DNA from: JANPPS01 sp965246835 | GTDB lineage: Bacteria; Pseudomonadota; Alphaproteobacteria; Acetobacterales; Acetobacteraceae | Assembly: GCA_965246835.1 (NCBI GenBank) | Contig: CBDFFQ010000001.1 | Location: 62,001-126,000, forward strand | Direction of reading: 5' to 3' | DNA length: 64,000 nt | Shown: one piece after another, positions 1 through 7,691 of the stretch | Position numbering within the stretch: position 1 is the first letter of the stretch | Layout: the number at the start of each line of letters is the position of its first letter | Made by a program: the position numbers and the translations under genes | Notes under the pieces: generated by a model | Told to the model about the DNA's origin: nothing | The model's input: only the letters and a program-made list of their open reading frames with translations | The model's database searches: none

Positions 1-2
1 CG

Positions 3-821
3 ACGCCGATCCCCCGCACGCTGCTGCTGACGCAATGGAACGAGATGGAGGTGAGCCGCCTCCTGGAAAAACCCGCGGGCCGCCTGCCGATCCGCACCAC
101 GCTGCATCCCATGAGCAAAAGCGGGGACGTGGTGGCCGCGATCGGCCGCGCGCTGGATCGCGGCGAACGCGCCTACTGGGTGTGCCCGATGGTGAGCGAG
201 AGCGAAAAGACCGACCTGGCCGCCGCCGAAGCCCGGTTCACGGCGCTCCAGTCCCGGTTCGGCGCCGTGGTGGGCTTGGCGCATGGGCAGCAGGAAAACG
301 GCGTGCGGGAGGCGGCGCTGGCGGCGTTCGCAGCCGGGTCGGTCCGGCTGCTGGTGGCGACCACCGTGATCGAGGTCGGCGTCGATGTGCCTGAGGCCAG
401 CATCATGGTGGTGGAGCACGCCGAGCGGTTCGGCCTGGCCCAATTGCACCAGCTCCGCGGCCGGGTCGGGCGAAGCGGGATGCAAAGCTTCTGCCTGATG
501 CTGCATGAGGAAGACCTGTCGGAAACCATGCGCCGGCGCCTGCTGCTGCTGCGCGACACCGAGGACGGGTTCGTCATTGCCGACGAGGATTTCCGCATCC
601 GCGGCGGCGGCGACGTGCTGGGCAAGCGGCAAAGCGGCCTGCCGGGGTTCCGCGTGGTGGATGCCACCCAGCAGGAGCGCCTGCTCCGCATCGCGAACCA
701 GGACGCGGCGGTGCTGCTGGACCGCGATCCCGGGCTGGTCGGCGAGCGCGGGCGGGCGGTGCGCGGGTTGCTGCGCCTGTTCGGGCGGGATGGTGGAATG
801 GCGGCGTTGGGGGCGGGGTGA
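3..821 (+). CDS. recG: ATP-dependent DNA helicase RecG, 3' part
   Basis: RecG unwinds branched DNA and reverses stalled replication forks. Only the C-terminal part is in the window; the frame is open from base 3 and the gene starts upstream. The fragment opens with the TPIPRTLLLTQW stretch typical of the second helicase lobe. It continues through the ATTVIEVGVDVPEA and HQLRGRVGR segments (motifs V and VI, with the arginine finger) and the RIRGGGDVLGKRQSG stretch found near the end of RecG. The stop lies 6 bp from the stop of the convergent vapC. Nothing suggests damage. The call is secure apart from the missing N-terminus. Confidence 0.95.
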   Translation, partial: TPIPRTLLLTQWNEMEVSRLLEKPAGRLPIRTTLHPMSKSGDVVAAIGRALDRGERAYWVCPMVSESEKTDLAAAEARFTALQSRFGAVVGLAHGQQENGVREAALAAFAAGSVRLLVATTVIEVGVDVPEASIMVVEHAERFGLAQLHQLRGRVGRSGMQSFCLMLHEEDLSETMRRRLLLLRDTEDGFVIADEDFRIRGGGDVLGKRQSGLPGFRVVDATQQERLLRIANQDAAVLLDRDPGLVGERGRAVRGLLRLFGRDGGMAALGAG

Positions 822-827
822 CCCTCG

Positions 828-1238
828 CTAGCCCCCAAGCCAGTTATCGACCCTGAGCTCTCCGACGCGCGCAAATTCCGCAACATTGGCGGTGATCAGC
901 GTCACGTCGAGCGCCAGGGCATGGGCGGCGATGAGTAAGTCGTTTGGGCCGATAGGAGTGCCTTGCTGCTCCAGCCGCGCGCGCAGCCGGCCGTAGTGCA
1001 TGTCGGCAGGCATATCGAACGGGACGATTTCAGCGGCGCTCAGCACGGTCTCGACCCGGGCGCTCAAACGTGCGGAGCCCCGCCGGGCGGCGCCGTAGCG
1101 CAATTCGGCGGCAGTGATGATGCTGAGGCAGACCCCTTGGTCGCCATGCTGGGCGAGCCTTACCGCCGCCTGACCACCCGGGTTACGCATCAGGTCTGAA
1201 ACGATGTTCGTATCGAGCATCGTCCTATACCGGCTCAT
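828..1238 (-). CDS. vapC: VapC-type PIN-domain toxin ribonuclease
   Basis: This is a 136-residue PIN-domain protein, the usual VapC length. Conserved acidic residues sit where expected for the Mg-binding site: Asp9 in MLDTNIVSD, Glu45 in TAAELRYG and Asp100 in GPNDLLIAAHAL, followed by TANVAEF. VapC toxins cleave specific RNAs, often initiator tRNA or rRNA, when not neutralised by VapB. Its start overlaps the vapB stop by 4 bp (ATGA), so the pair is translationally coupled. The pair is wedged between recG and metI. The RNA target cannot be told from sequence. Confidence 0.92.
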   Translation of the reverse strand: MSRYRTMLDTNIVSDLMRNPGGQAAVRLAQHGDQGVCLSIITAAELRYGAARRGSARLSARVETVLSAAEIVPFDMPADMHYGRLRARLEQQGTPIGPNDLLIAAHALALDVTLITANVAEFARVGELRVDNWLGG

Positions 1239-1486
1239 AGATTTACTGTGCGATTGGCCAATAGCTCTTCGTCAAAGTCCGGGAAGTCTTCGTCGATGGG
1301 CTTCAACCCGGCGAGCGCCGCGAGCAGGCCCGGCTTCGGAGCAGGCTCCAAGATTAGCCGGCCCGCCTCCTCGCTCATGAGCGCGATCGTGCCTGGCAGC
1401 TCGAACTCGACCGGGATGCGGACGGCCTGGTTGCGGCCGTTACGGAACAACCTGACTTCGCGGCGGGAAGGTGTTGACTTCGGCAT
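1235..1486 (-). CDS. vapB: VapB-type antitoxin (AbrB-like fold)
   Basis: The protein has 83 residues. Its N-terminal half, around residues 9-48 (EVRLFRNGRNQAVRIP, then a short hydrophobic strand), matches the swapped-hairpin AbrB/MazE-like DNA-binding domain of VapB antitoxins. The C-terminal acidic tail (IDEDFPDFDEE) is the kind of segment that wraps over the toxin. It precedes vapC with a 4-bp overlap. By family analogy the VapBC complex probably represses its own promoter, which would lie in the 48 bp shared with the divergent metI. No operator palindrome was identified. Confidence 0.88.
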   Translation of the reverse strand: MPKSTPSRREVRLFRNGRNQAVRIPVEFELPGTIALMSEEAGRLILEPAPKPGLLAALAGLKPIDEDFPDFDEELLANRTVNL

Positions 1487-1534
1487 AGGCCGAGCATAGG
1501 CCAGTCCTGGTCATCCCTGCAACCGGCACGATCC

Positions 1535-2191
1535 ATGCTCTCTCCCGCCCTCCGATCCCTCCTCCTCGACGCATTCGGCGAAACCGCCGCGATGGTCGGC
1601 CTGTCCGCGTTGATCGCCGTCCTGCTCGGCCTACCTCTGGCGCTCCTGCTGCTGGTCACGTCGCCCGGCCAGATCGCGGCGCGCCCGGCCGTCAACCGGC
1701 CGCTCGGGCTGGCGGTCAATGCCATCCGCTCCGTGCCGTTCATCATTCTGATGGTCGCGATCGTGCCGCTCACCCGCGCGCTCGCCGGCACCAGCATCGG
1801 CACGGCGGCCGCCACTGTGCCGCTCTCGATCGCCGCCACCGCCTTCATCGCCCGCCTGTTCGAGACCGCGCTGCGCGAAGTGGATCGCGGCCTGGTCGAG
1901 GCGGCGCAGGCGATGGGTGCCACCCGGCTGCAGATCGTGCGGCACGTGCTGGTGCCCGAGGCCGCGCCGGGCCTGATCGCGGCGGTCACGGTCACGCTGG
2001 TGTCCCTGGTGGGCTACTCCGCCATGGCCGGCGCCGTGGGCGGCGGGGGGCTGGGTGACCTCGGCATCCGGTTCGGCTATCAGCGCTTCATGCCGGAGGT
2101 GATGGCGGTCGTCGTCCTCGTGCTGGTCCTGGTGGTGCAGGGCCTGCAAATGGGCGGGGACGCGCTGGTCCGGCGTGTGTCGCATCGATGA
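1535..2191 (+). CDS. metI: Methionine ABC transporter permease
   Basis: This is a 218-residue integral membrane protein of MetI length. It carries the permease coupling-loop region (ALREVDRGLVEAAQAMGATRLQIVRHVLVPEAAPGLIA region, positions about 1870-1980), with the EAA...G signature that docks on the ATPase. The ending region GYSAMAGAVGGGGLGDL is typical of MetI. The stop overlaps the metQ start (ATGA). The partner ATPase gene metN, which normally precedes metI, is not here: vapB lies immediately upstream on the other strand. The permease must therefore use an ATPase encoded elsewhere. No SAM riboswitch fits in the 48-bp upstream gap. Confidence 0.93.
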   Translation: MLSPALRSLLLDAFGETAAMVGLSALIAVLLGLPLALLLLVTSPGQIAARPAVNRPLGLAVNAIRSVPFIILMVAIVPLTRALAGTSIGTAAATVPLSIAATAFIARLFETALREVDRGLVEAAQAMGATRLQIVRHVLVPEAAPGLIAAVTVTLVSLVGYSAMAGAVGGGGLGDLGIRFGYQRFMPEVMAVVVLVLVLVVQGLQMGGDALVRRVSHR

Positions 2192-2994
2192 AGGGACCGC
2201 CCATGCTCCGCCGCCGCGTTCTTGCCGCCGCCCTCGCCCTCCCCGCCGTGGCGCGGGCGCAAGACAAACCGGTCCGCGTGGGCGTCACCTCCGGCGTGCA
2301 TGCCCAGATCCTGGAACGCGTGCGGGATGCGGTGCAGGCGCGCGGCATCACGCTGAAGATCACGGAATTCGGCGACTTCATCCAGCCGAACGCGGCGCTG
2401 GCGTCCGGCGACCTCGACGCCAACACCTACCAGCACCAGCCCTTCCTCGATCAGCAGATCAAGGATCGCGGCTACAAGCTGGTGCCGGTGGGGCGCACGG
2501 TGATGACGGCGATGGCGGTGTTCAGCCGGCGCGCGAAACAGGCGGCGGACCTGCCGGCCGGCGCCCGCGTCGCGATCCCGAACGACCCCACCAATGGCGG
2601 CCGCGCCCTGGTGCTGCTGGCGAAGGCCGGGCTGATCACGCTCCGCGACGGCGGGGATTTCCGTTCCACCGTGATCGACATCCAGGACAACCCGAAGAAG
2701 CTCCGCATCGTGGAGCTGGACGCCGCCCAGATCGCCCGCTCCCTCGATGACGTGGACGCGGGCGCCGTCACGGGCAACTACGCCGTGGCCGCCGGCCTGG
2801 ACCCGATCCATGACAGCCTGGTCGTGGAACAGGCCGGCCCCGCGCTGATCCGGCAATATTGCTGCCTGGTCGTGGTCCGCCAGGGCGACGAGGCGAAGCC
2901 CTGGGCTCAGGCGATGGCGGCGGCCTATGCCGAGCCCGGCTTCAAGGAGTGGGTCACGGCCACCTTCAAGGGCGCCGTCATTCCCGGGGCCTGA
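2188..2994 (+). CDS. metQ: MetQ-family substrate-binding protein
   Basis: The protein has 268 residues and belongs to the NlpA/MetQ family that delivers D/L-methionine to MetI. The N-terminus has a basic start, a hydrophobic core and an ARAQ cleavage-like end. It lacks a lipobox cysteine, so it looks like a soluble periplasmic protein rather than a lipoprotein. Family segments visible are GVTSGVHAQILE, SGDLDANTYQHQPFLDQ and VPVGRTVMTAMAVFS. The first ATG overlaps the metI stop. A second in-frame ATG at 2203 has a better-spaced AGGGA and could be the true start. Methionine specificity is inferred from family and neighbour. Confidence 0.9.
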   Translation: MKGPPMLRRRVLAAALALPAVARAQDKPVRVGVTSGVHAQILERVRDAVQARGITLKITEFGDFIQPNAALASGDLDANTYQHQPFLDQQIKDRGYKLVPVGRTVMTAMAVFSRRAKQAADLPAGARVAIPNDPTNGGRALVLLAKAGLITLRDGGDFRSTVIDIQDNPKKLRIVELDAAQIARSLDDVDAGAVTGNYAVAAGLDPIHDSLVVEQAGPALIRQYCCLVVVRQGDEAKPWAQAMAAAYAEPGFKEWVTATFKGAVIPGA

Positions 2995-3012
2995 TCGACA
3001 TTTGGATCATCC

Positions 3013-4743
3013 CTAGGCCTCGCACCCCTCGCCCCGCAGCAACTCCACCACCGCCCCCTCCGGCACGTCCGCCGTCGTGAAGGCCTGCCCGATCCCGCGC
3101 GCCAGCACGAAATGCAGCGCCCCGTCCCGCATCTTCTTGTCCCGCCGCATGCTCGCGATCAGCGCCGACGCCGAGAAGCGCCGGTTCAGCATGCCGGGCT
3201 CCGACGGCAGGCCCATCGCGTCCAGATGCGCCGCCACCCGCATTGCATCCCCGGGCGCGCAGAACCCCAGCCGCGCCGAGAGCCGGAATGCGAGCCCCAG
3301 CCCCACCGCCACGGCCTCCCCATGCAGCAGCCCGCCGCCATAGCCCACCGCCGCCTCCAGCGCGTGCCCGAAGGTATGGCCCAGATTGAGCAGGGCGCGG
3401 CCATCCGACGAACGCTCCTCCCGCTCATCCTCCCCCACCACCGCCGCCTTGAACGCGCAGGCGCGCATCACGGCCTCGGCCTGCAGCTCGCGATCCCCCT
3501 CCGCGATGGCCGGGCCGTGGCGTTCGCACCACTCGAAGAACGCGGCATCCCCGATCAGCCCGGCCTTTGCCACCTCCGCATACCCGGCGCGCAGCTCGCG
3601 CTCCGGCAACGTGCCCAGCACGCCGGTATCGGCCAGCACCATGCGCGGCTGGTGGAACGCGCCCAGCAGGTTCTTGCCGTGCCGCGTGTTGATCCCGGTC
3701 TTGCCGCCCACGCTGCTATCCACCTGGCTCAGTAAGGTCGTGGGGATCTGCACGAAGGGCAGCCCGCGCAGCGTCGTGGCCGCCGCGAACCCCGCGAGAT
3801 CGCCCACCACGCCCCCGCCCAGCGCCACCACCGTCGTGCGCCGCTCCACGCCGGCGTCCAGCAGGCCCTCGACCACGCGCTCATACCCGGCCAGGCTCTT
3901 GGACGCCTCGCCCGCCGGGATCACGATCGAGTCCGTCCGCACTCCCGTCGCCGCCAGCCCCTCCAGCAAGGCCGGCAGATGCAGCGCCGCCACCGTCTCG
4001 TCCGTCACCACCACGCAGCGCTTCTGCGGCAGCACCGCCGCCAGCAACGCCCCGGCGCGGCCCAGCAGCCCCTCCCCCACCACCACGTCATACGCCGCAC
4101 TCTGCAACGACACCGCGAGCCGGCGCGGGCGGCGATAGGCGGCGAGCGCGTGCAGCACCCGTGTGGTGGTGGTGTCCGGATGCTCGTCGCCGCAATCCAC
4201 CACCACATCGGCCTCGGCATAGACCGGGTGCCGCTTCTCCATCAGTGCACCCAGGATCTCCGTGGGATCGCCCCCCTCCAGCAACGGCCGGTTGCTCCTG
4301 GAGGCGACCCGGCGCACCAAGGTCGGCAAGCGCACCCGCAACCAGACCGACACGGCGTCGGACCGGATCGTGGCCCGCGTCTCCGCATCCATATAGGCGC
4401 CGCCCCCCGTCGCCAGCACCAGGGGGTCTCCGGCCAGCAGGCGCCGGATCACCCGCCGCTCGCCGTCCCGAAAGTCCTTTTCGCCATAGCGGGCGAACAA
4501 CTCGGGGATCGTGCAGCCCGCCGCCAGCTCGATCTCCGCGTCAGCATCCCGGAACAGCAGGCCGAGCCGGGCCGCGAGCCGCCGCCCGATGCTGGTCTTA
4601 CCGGCGCCCATGAGCCCCACCAGCACGACGCTGCGCCCCAGCAGCGCGGCGGGCATGCCGGATTGCAGGCTGGTCGGCTCCGTCGATTCGGCCGTGCCGG
4701 ACTGCGTCGGGGCGTGGGAGGGTAGCGGCAAGTTGCGCATCAT
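3013..4743 (-). CDS. aroKB: Bifunctional shikimate kinase / 3-dehydroquinate synthase
   Basis: One 576-residue chain joins two shikimate-pathway enzymes. The N-terminal kinase, about residues 35-200, has the P-loop GLMGAGKTSIGRRLA, the shikimate-contacting DADAEIE and the ATGGGAYMD stretch. The C-terminal 3-dehydroquinate synthase, about residues 205-570, shows PAGEASKSL, the NAD-binding GGGVVGDLAGFAAA and the metal-site segments GKNLLGAFHQP and LNLGHTFGHALE. The chosen start is one of two adjacent ATG codons at 4743 and 4740. The reading frame stays open further upstream, but that extension overlaps the divergent membrane gene and lacks family similarity. In many bacteria aroK and aroB are separate neighbours, so this is a fusion of an operon pair. 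Confidence 0.95.
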   Translation of the reverse strand: MMRNLPLPSHAPTQSGTAESTEPTSLQSGMPAALLGRSVVLVGLMGAGKTSIGRRLAARLGLLFRDADAEIELAAGCTIPELFARYGEKDFRDGERRVIRRLLAGDPLVLATGGGAYMDAETRATIRSDAVSVWLRVRLPTLVRRVASRSNRPLLEGGDPTEILGALMEKRHPVYAEADVVVDCGDEHPDTTTTRVLHALAAYRRPRRLAVSLQSAAYDVVVGEGLLGRAGALLAAVLPQKRCVVVTDETVAALHLPALLEGLAATGVRTDSIVIPAGEASKSLAGYERVVEGLLDAGVERRTTVVALGGGVVGDLAGFAAATTLRGLPFVQIPTTLLSQVDSSVGGKTGINTRHGKNLLGAFHQPRMVLADTGVLGTLPERELRAGYAEVAKAGLIGDAAFFEWCERHGPAIAEGDRELQAEAVMRACAFKAAVVGEDEREERSSDGRALLNLGHTFGHALEAAVGYGGGLLHGEAVAVGLGLAFRLSARLGFCAPGDAMRVAAHLDAMGLPSEPGMLNRRFSASALIASMRRDKKMRDGALHFVLARGIGQAFTTADVPEGAVVELLRGEGCEA

Positions 4744-4825
4744 CGTGCCGGACGCTAGCACACGGCTCCTTGTGACGGCCAAACCCCGGCCGTTTTCATC
4801 GTGGGGCCTGAGGCATGGGTTTGGT

Positions 4826-4969
4826 ATGAGCCGGGTAATTCTACTGATCGTGGCGATCGTGCTCGTGCTCGGCCTCGGCGGCATGGTGTTCCTGGGCGCT
4901 TTCCCGCCCGGGGCAAAGACGGAGCAGGTGCAGCGCGTGCTGCCGAACGACCGCTTCCAGCCGCGATAG
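4826..4969 (+). CDS. Small single-pass membrane protein upstream of xerD
   Basis: This 47-residue ORF starts at an ATG in the divergent gap after aroKB. Residues 4-26 form one hydrophobic helix (ILLIVAIVLVLGLGGMVFLGAF), followed by a short polar tail ending NDRFQPR. Its stop lies 3 bp before the xerD start, so the two are probably cotranscribed and possibly coupled. I recall small proteins of this kind between aroK/aroB and xerD in related alphaproteobacteria, but no function is known to me. It is real by position, composition and frame, but unassigned. Confidence 0.6.
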   Translation: MSRVILLIVAIVLVLGLGGMVFLGAFPPGAKTEQVQRVLPNDRFQPR

Positions 4970-4972
4970 GCG

Positions 4973-5833
4973 ATGGACCGCCATATCGAGTCGTTCCTGG
5001 AGATGCTCGCGGCCGAACGCGGTGCGGCTCGCAACACCCTGCTGGCCTATCGGGCGGACCTCGAGACCGTGGCAGGGTTTGCGGCATTAAACGGGGAAGC
5101 ACCGGCCACGATCACCGCGCCTGTCGTAGCCGCGTATATGCGGTCGCTCGACAGCCTCTCCGCCCGCACGGCCGCCCGCCGCCTGTCGAGCCTGCGTGGA
5201 TTCTGCCGCTTTCTGGTGCAGGAGGGCGTGCGCGTCGACGATCCCACCTTCCTGCAAGACAGTCCCCGCCTGCCATCCACCCTGCCCCGCAACCTGACCG
5301 AGGCGGAGGTGGAGTCGGTGATGCAGGCCGCCGCCGCCCGCCCGCTCACCAAGGCGGCGCTGGAGATCCTGTATTCGACCGGCCTGCGCGTCTCCGAATT
5401 GCTGGCCCTGCCCCGGCGCCTCCTCCGCGAAACACTGATCGTGCGTGGCAAGGGGGGCGTGGACCGAATGGTGCTGGTCTCGGACGCCGCACGGCAGGCC
5501 ACGGCGGCCCTGATCGCGACGACGGAGCCCGGCCCCTGGCTGTTCCCGGGTCGCGATCCGCGCCAGGCCCTGACGCGCCAGGGGTTCGGTTTGATGCTGA
5601 AGCAGGCGGCGCTGGACGCCGGGCTCGATCCCGCACGCGTCAGCCCGCACGTGCTGCGCCACAGCTTCGCGTCCCACATGCTGGCCCGCGGCGCCGACCT
5701 GCGCAGCCTGCAGATGCTGCTGGGCCATGCCGACATCGCCACCACGCAGATCTACACCCACGTGCTGGCAGAGCGCCTGCGGGAGCTGGTGGCGCTGCAC
5801 CATCCCCTGGCGAACACGAAGCGCAGCTTGTAA
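4973..5833 (+). CDS. xerD: Tyrosine recombinase XerD
   Basis: This is a 286-residue tyrosine recombinase that resolves chromosome dimers at dif together with XerC. The N-terminal SAM-like domain covers about residues 1-95 (AAERGAARNTLLAYRADL, ARRLSSLRGFCRFL). The catalytic domain holds Arg in STGLRVSELLAL, Lys in VRGKGGVDR, the HVLRHSFASHML box, LGHADIATTQIYTH and the nucleophile Tyr in IYTH. The segment between the first Arg and the Lys is a little shorter than in E. coli XerD, but no catalytic residue is missing. Choice of XerD over XerC rests on the aroK/aroB-xerD-accA gene order. Confidence 0.92.
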   Translation: MDRHIESFLEMLAAERGAARNTLLAYRADLETVAGFAALNGEAPATITAPVVAAYMRSLDSLSARTAARRLSSLRGFCRFLVQEGVRVDDPTFLQDSPRLPSTLPRNLTEAEVESVMQAAAARPLTKAALEILYSTGLRVSELLALPRRLLRETLIVRGKGGVDRMVLVSDAARQATAALIATTEPGPWLFPGRDPRQALTRQGFGLMLKQAALDAGLDPARVSPHVLRHSFASHMLARGADLRSLQMLLGHADIATTQIYTHVLAERLRELVALHHPLANTKRSL

Positions 5834-5842
5834 GCCCCGGCC

Positions 5843-6808
5843 ATGCGTCATTTCCTCGACTTCGAAAAGCCGATCGCCGAGCTGGAGATCAAAATCGACG
5901 AGCTGCGTGCCATGCAGGAAGGCACCGAGCCCGGCGGCCTCAACATCGCCGACGAGGTGCGGCAACTCGAAGAAAAGGCCGACAAGCAGCTCCGCCTCAC
6001 CTTCGCCAAGCTGACCCCCTGGCAAAAGACGCAGGTGGCCCGGCATCCGGACCGGCCGCATGCGCTGGACTACATCGCGGGCCTGATCACGGAGTTCGTG
6101 CCGCTGGCCGGGGACCGGTCCTTTGCCGAAGACACCGCCGTGGTGGGCGGCATGGGCCGCTTCCGGGGCCGGGCCGTGATGGTGCTGGGCACGGAGCGCG
6201 GCCACGACACCGACAGCCGGGTGCGCCACAATTTCGGCATGGCGAGGCCCGAGGGCTACCGCAAGGCCCGCCGCCTGGTGGAGCTCGCCGGCCGCTTCGG
6301 CCTGCCGCTGCTGACCTTCGTCGACACCGCCGGCGCCTTCCCCGGCATCGAGGCGGAGGCGCGCGGCCAGGCCGAGGCCATCGCCCGCTCGATCGAGGCC
6401 TGCCTCGCCGCCCCCGTCCCGGTGATCGCGACCGTGATCGGCGAAGGCGGCTCCGGCGGCGCCATCGCCTTGGCATCCGGGGACCGGGTGCTGATGCTGG
6501 AGCACTCGGTCTATTCCGTGATCTCCCCCGAGGGCTGCGCCAGCATCCTGTGGCGGGACGCGGCGCAGGCCAATGTGGCGGCGGAGGCGCTGCGCCTCAC
6601 GGCCGCGGACCTGCTGGCGCTGCACTTGGTGGACACCGTGGTCCCGGAACCCCTGGGCGGCGCACACCGTGCCCCGGCGGACGCGGTGGCGGCAGTGGGT
6701 GAGGCGGTGTGGGCGGCGTTGCAGCCCCTGCTGGCGCTGGACGGGGCGACGCTGCGGGCGCGGCGGCGGGAGAAGTTCTTGGCGATGGGGCGGGATGGGG
6801 TGGGGTGA
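5843..6808 (+). CDS. accA: Acetyl-CoA carboxylase carboxyltransferase subunit alpha
   Basis: The protein has 321 residues, the normal AccA length. It carries FDFEKPIAELE-like opening residues (HFLDFEKPIAELEIKIDEL region), RHPDRPHALDYI, the DTAGAFPGIEAEARGQ segment and GEGGSGGAIAL, which form the oxyanion/CoA site of the carboxyltransferase. Together with AccD it transfers the carboxyl group from biotin to acetyl-CoA, the first step of fatty acid synthesis. It lies 9 bp after xerD in the same direction with no clear Shine-Dalgarno, so coupling is likely. The gene ends the core block: the next 283 bp have no supported gene and lead into the AT-richer island. Confidence 0.96.
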   Translation: MRHFLDFEKPIAELEIKIDELRAMQEGTEPGGLNIADEVRQLEEKADKQLRLTFAKLTPWQKTQVARHPDRPHALDYIAGLITEFVPLAGDRSFAEDTAVVGGMGRFRGRAVMVLGTERGHDTDSRVRHNFGMARPEGYRKARRLVELAGRFGLPLLTFVDTAGAFPGIEAEARGQAEAIARSIEACLAAPVPVIATVIGEGGSGGAIALASGDRVLMLEHSVYSVISPEGCASILWRDAAQANVAAEALRLTAADLLALHLVDTVVPEPLGGAHRAPADAVAAVGEAVWAALQPLLALDGATLRARRREKFLAMGRDGVG

Positions 6809-7091
6809 GGTGAGTAGCCTCGCCTTCAACCATTGCTTGTCTATCTCCGACAGGTTTCGAGACGACTTCCACCGCCCTCAACCCCGAAATAGAAAGGGTC
6901 ATTTGCGAGCCCTAGTAGCGCACGCTCGCTTCGCCCAGTAGGTGGCGGCTTCGCGCGTCCTTGCAGTCGTTCAACTGGTGTATGTCGCGCCCCCAAAGCC
7001 GACGTCCATTCAGTAACGCTCCCCGCCGGTGCTGGCTGCGCGTGATTGGCCGCGAGTGGTGCGAAGCGGGCTGTCTGTTTCAGGGCGTCAC

Positions 7092-7691
7092 TTAGCCGTC
7101 AGTGCCAAATGGCTTCATCAAGTGGCCTAGCTTCTGAGCTTTCGAACGAAGGTAAGCCTCGTTTAGCGGGGTGGGATCGCTCATATGCTCCTCACGGGTG
7201 GCATTGATGCCGAACTTTCTGAGCCCCATTACCTTCCGCGGATTGTTCGTCAGCAACCGGCACGATGTCACGCTGAAGTGCTTCAGCACGAAGGCGGCGC
7301 GTTCGTAATCGCGCGGATCGAGGGGCGAGCCAAGCCGCTTGTATGCATCTGCAGTGTCCAAACCTTCCATCGCGGTGATGTTCATACCTCTGATTTTGGT
7401 TAGCAGGCCCGCGCCCCGCCCATCGCAGAGCATGTAAATAAAAATCCCGCCCTCTTTCTGAATACGACGCAGGCCCGTCTCTAATTGCCAGTGACAGTCA
7501 CAATCCGTGCTTTCGAAAATTTCACCCGTGTAACAGGCGCTTTGAACTCGGACCCACGGCGTCTTGCCTGCGAAGTCAGAAACTAACGCAAGCACATTGT
7601 CCTGTTCGTTGTCCGACCAAGCAAAGTCGTAGATGTCAAAAGTGCCGTATTTCGTATTTAGTGGCGATTTAGCTATTTGTGGCCGACTCAT
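7092..7691 (-). CDS. Divergent GTP cyclohydrolase II (RibA family)
   Basis: The 199-residue protein aligns along its length with E. coli RibA. Zinc ligands are Cys53, Cys64 and Cys66 in SACYTGE..TDCDCHWQLE. The nucleotide loop is DGRGAGLLTKIR, the catalytic Asp/Arg pair is Asp125 and Arg127 in PLDPRDY, and LLTNNPRK is intact. Departures: the RQEGR motif reads LCDGR, and the position equal to RibA Tyr105 is Met103 in KIRGM. In Streptomyces paralogues, as I recall, Tyr to Met at this site makes the enzyme stop at a formylamino-pyrimidine nucleotide instead of the riboflavin precursor. No other rib gene is nearby. The start overlaps the upstream SLATT-like gene by 23 bp. Codon use is AT-richer than the flanks, suggesting transfer. 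A role as a conflict-system enzyme is inference. Confidence 0.85.
   Translation of the reverse strand: MSRPQIAKSPLNTKYGTFDIYDFAWSDNEQDNVLALVSDFAGKTPWVRVQSACYTGEIFESTDCDCHWQLETGLRRIQKEGGIFIYMLCDGRGAGLLTKIRGMNITAMEGLDTADAYKRLGSPLDPRDYERAAFVLKHFSVTSCRLLTNNPRKVMGLRKFGINATREEHMSDPTPLNEAYLRSKAQKLGHLMKPFGTDG

Noticed and set aside
1487..1534. SAM riboswitch ahead of metI
   Set aside because: Only 48 bp separate vapB and metI, too short, and no conserved riboswitch core was seen.
4744..5037. 98-residue N-terminal extension of AroKB
   Set aside because: It is antisense to the small membrane gene and xerD, of low-complexity composition, and upstream of a good ATG pair.
5087..6829. 580-residue minus-strand frame opposite xerD and accA
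   Set aside because: It spans two well-supported genes on the other strand and has shadow-like composition.
7092..7691. Housekeeping riboflavin ribA
   Set aside because: Key active-site substitutions, AT-rich codon use, no rib genes nearby and overlap with a membrane effector-like gene argue against the housekeeping role.
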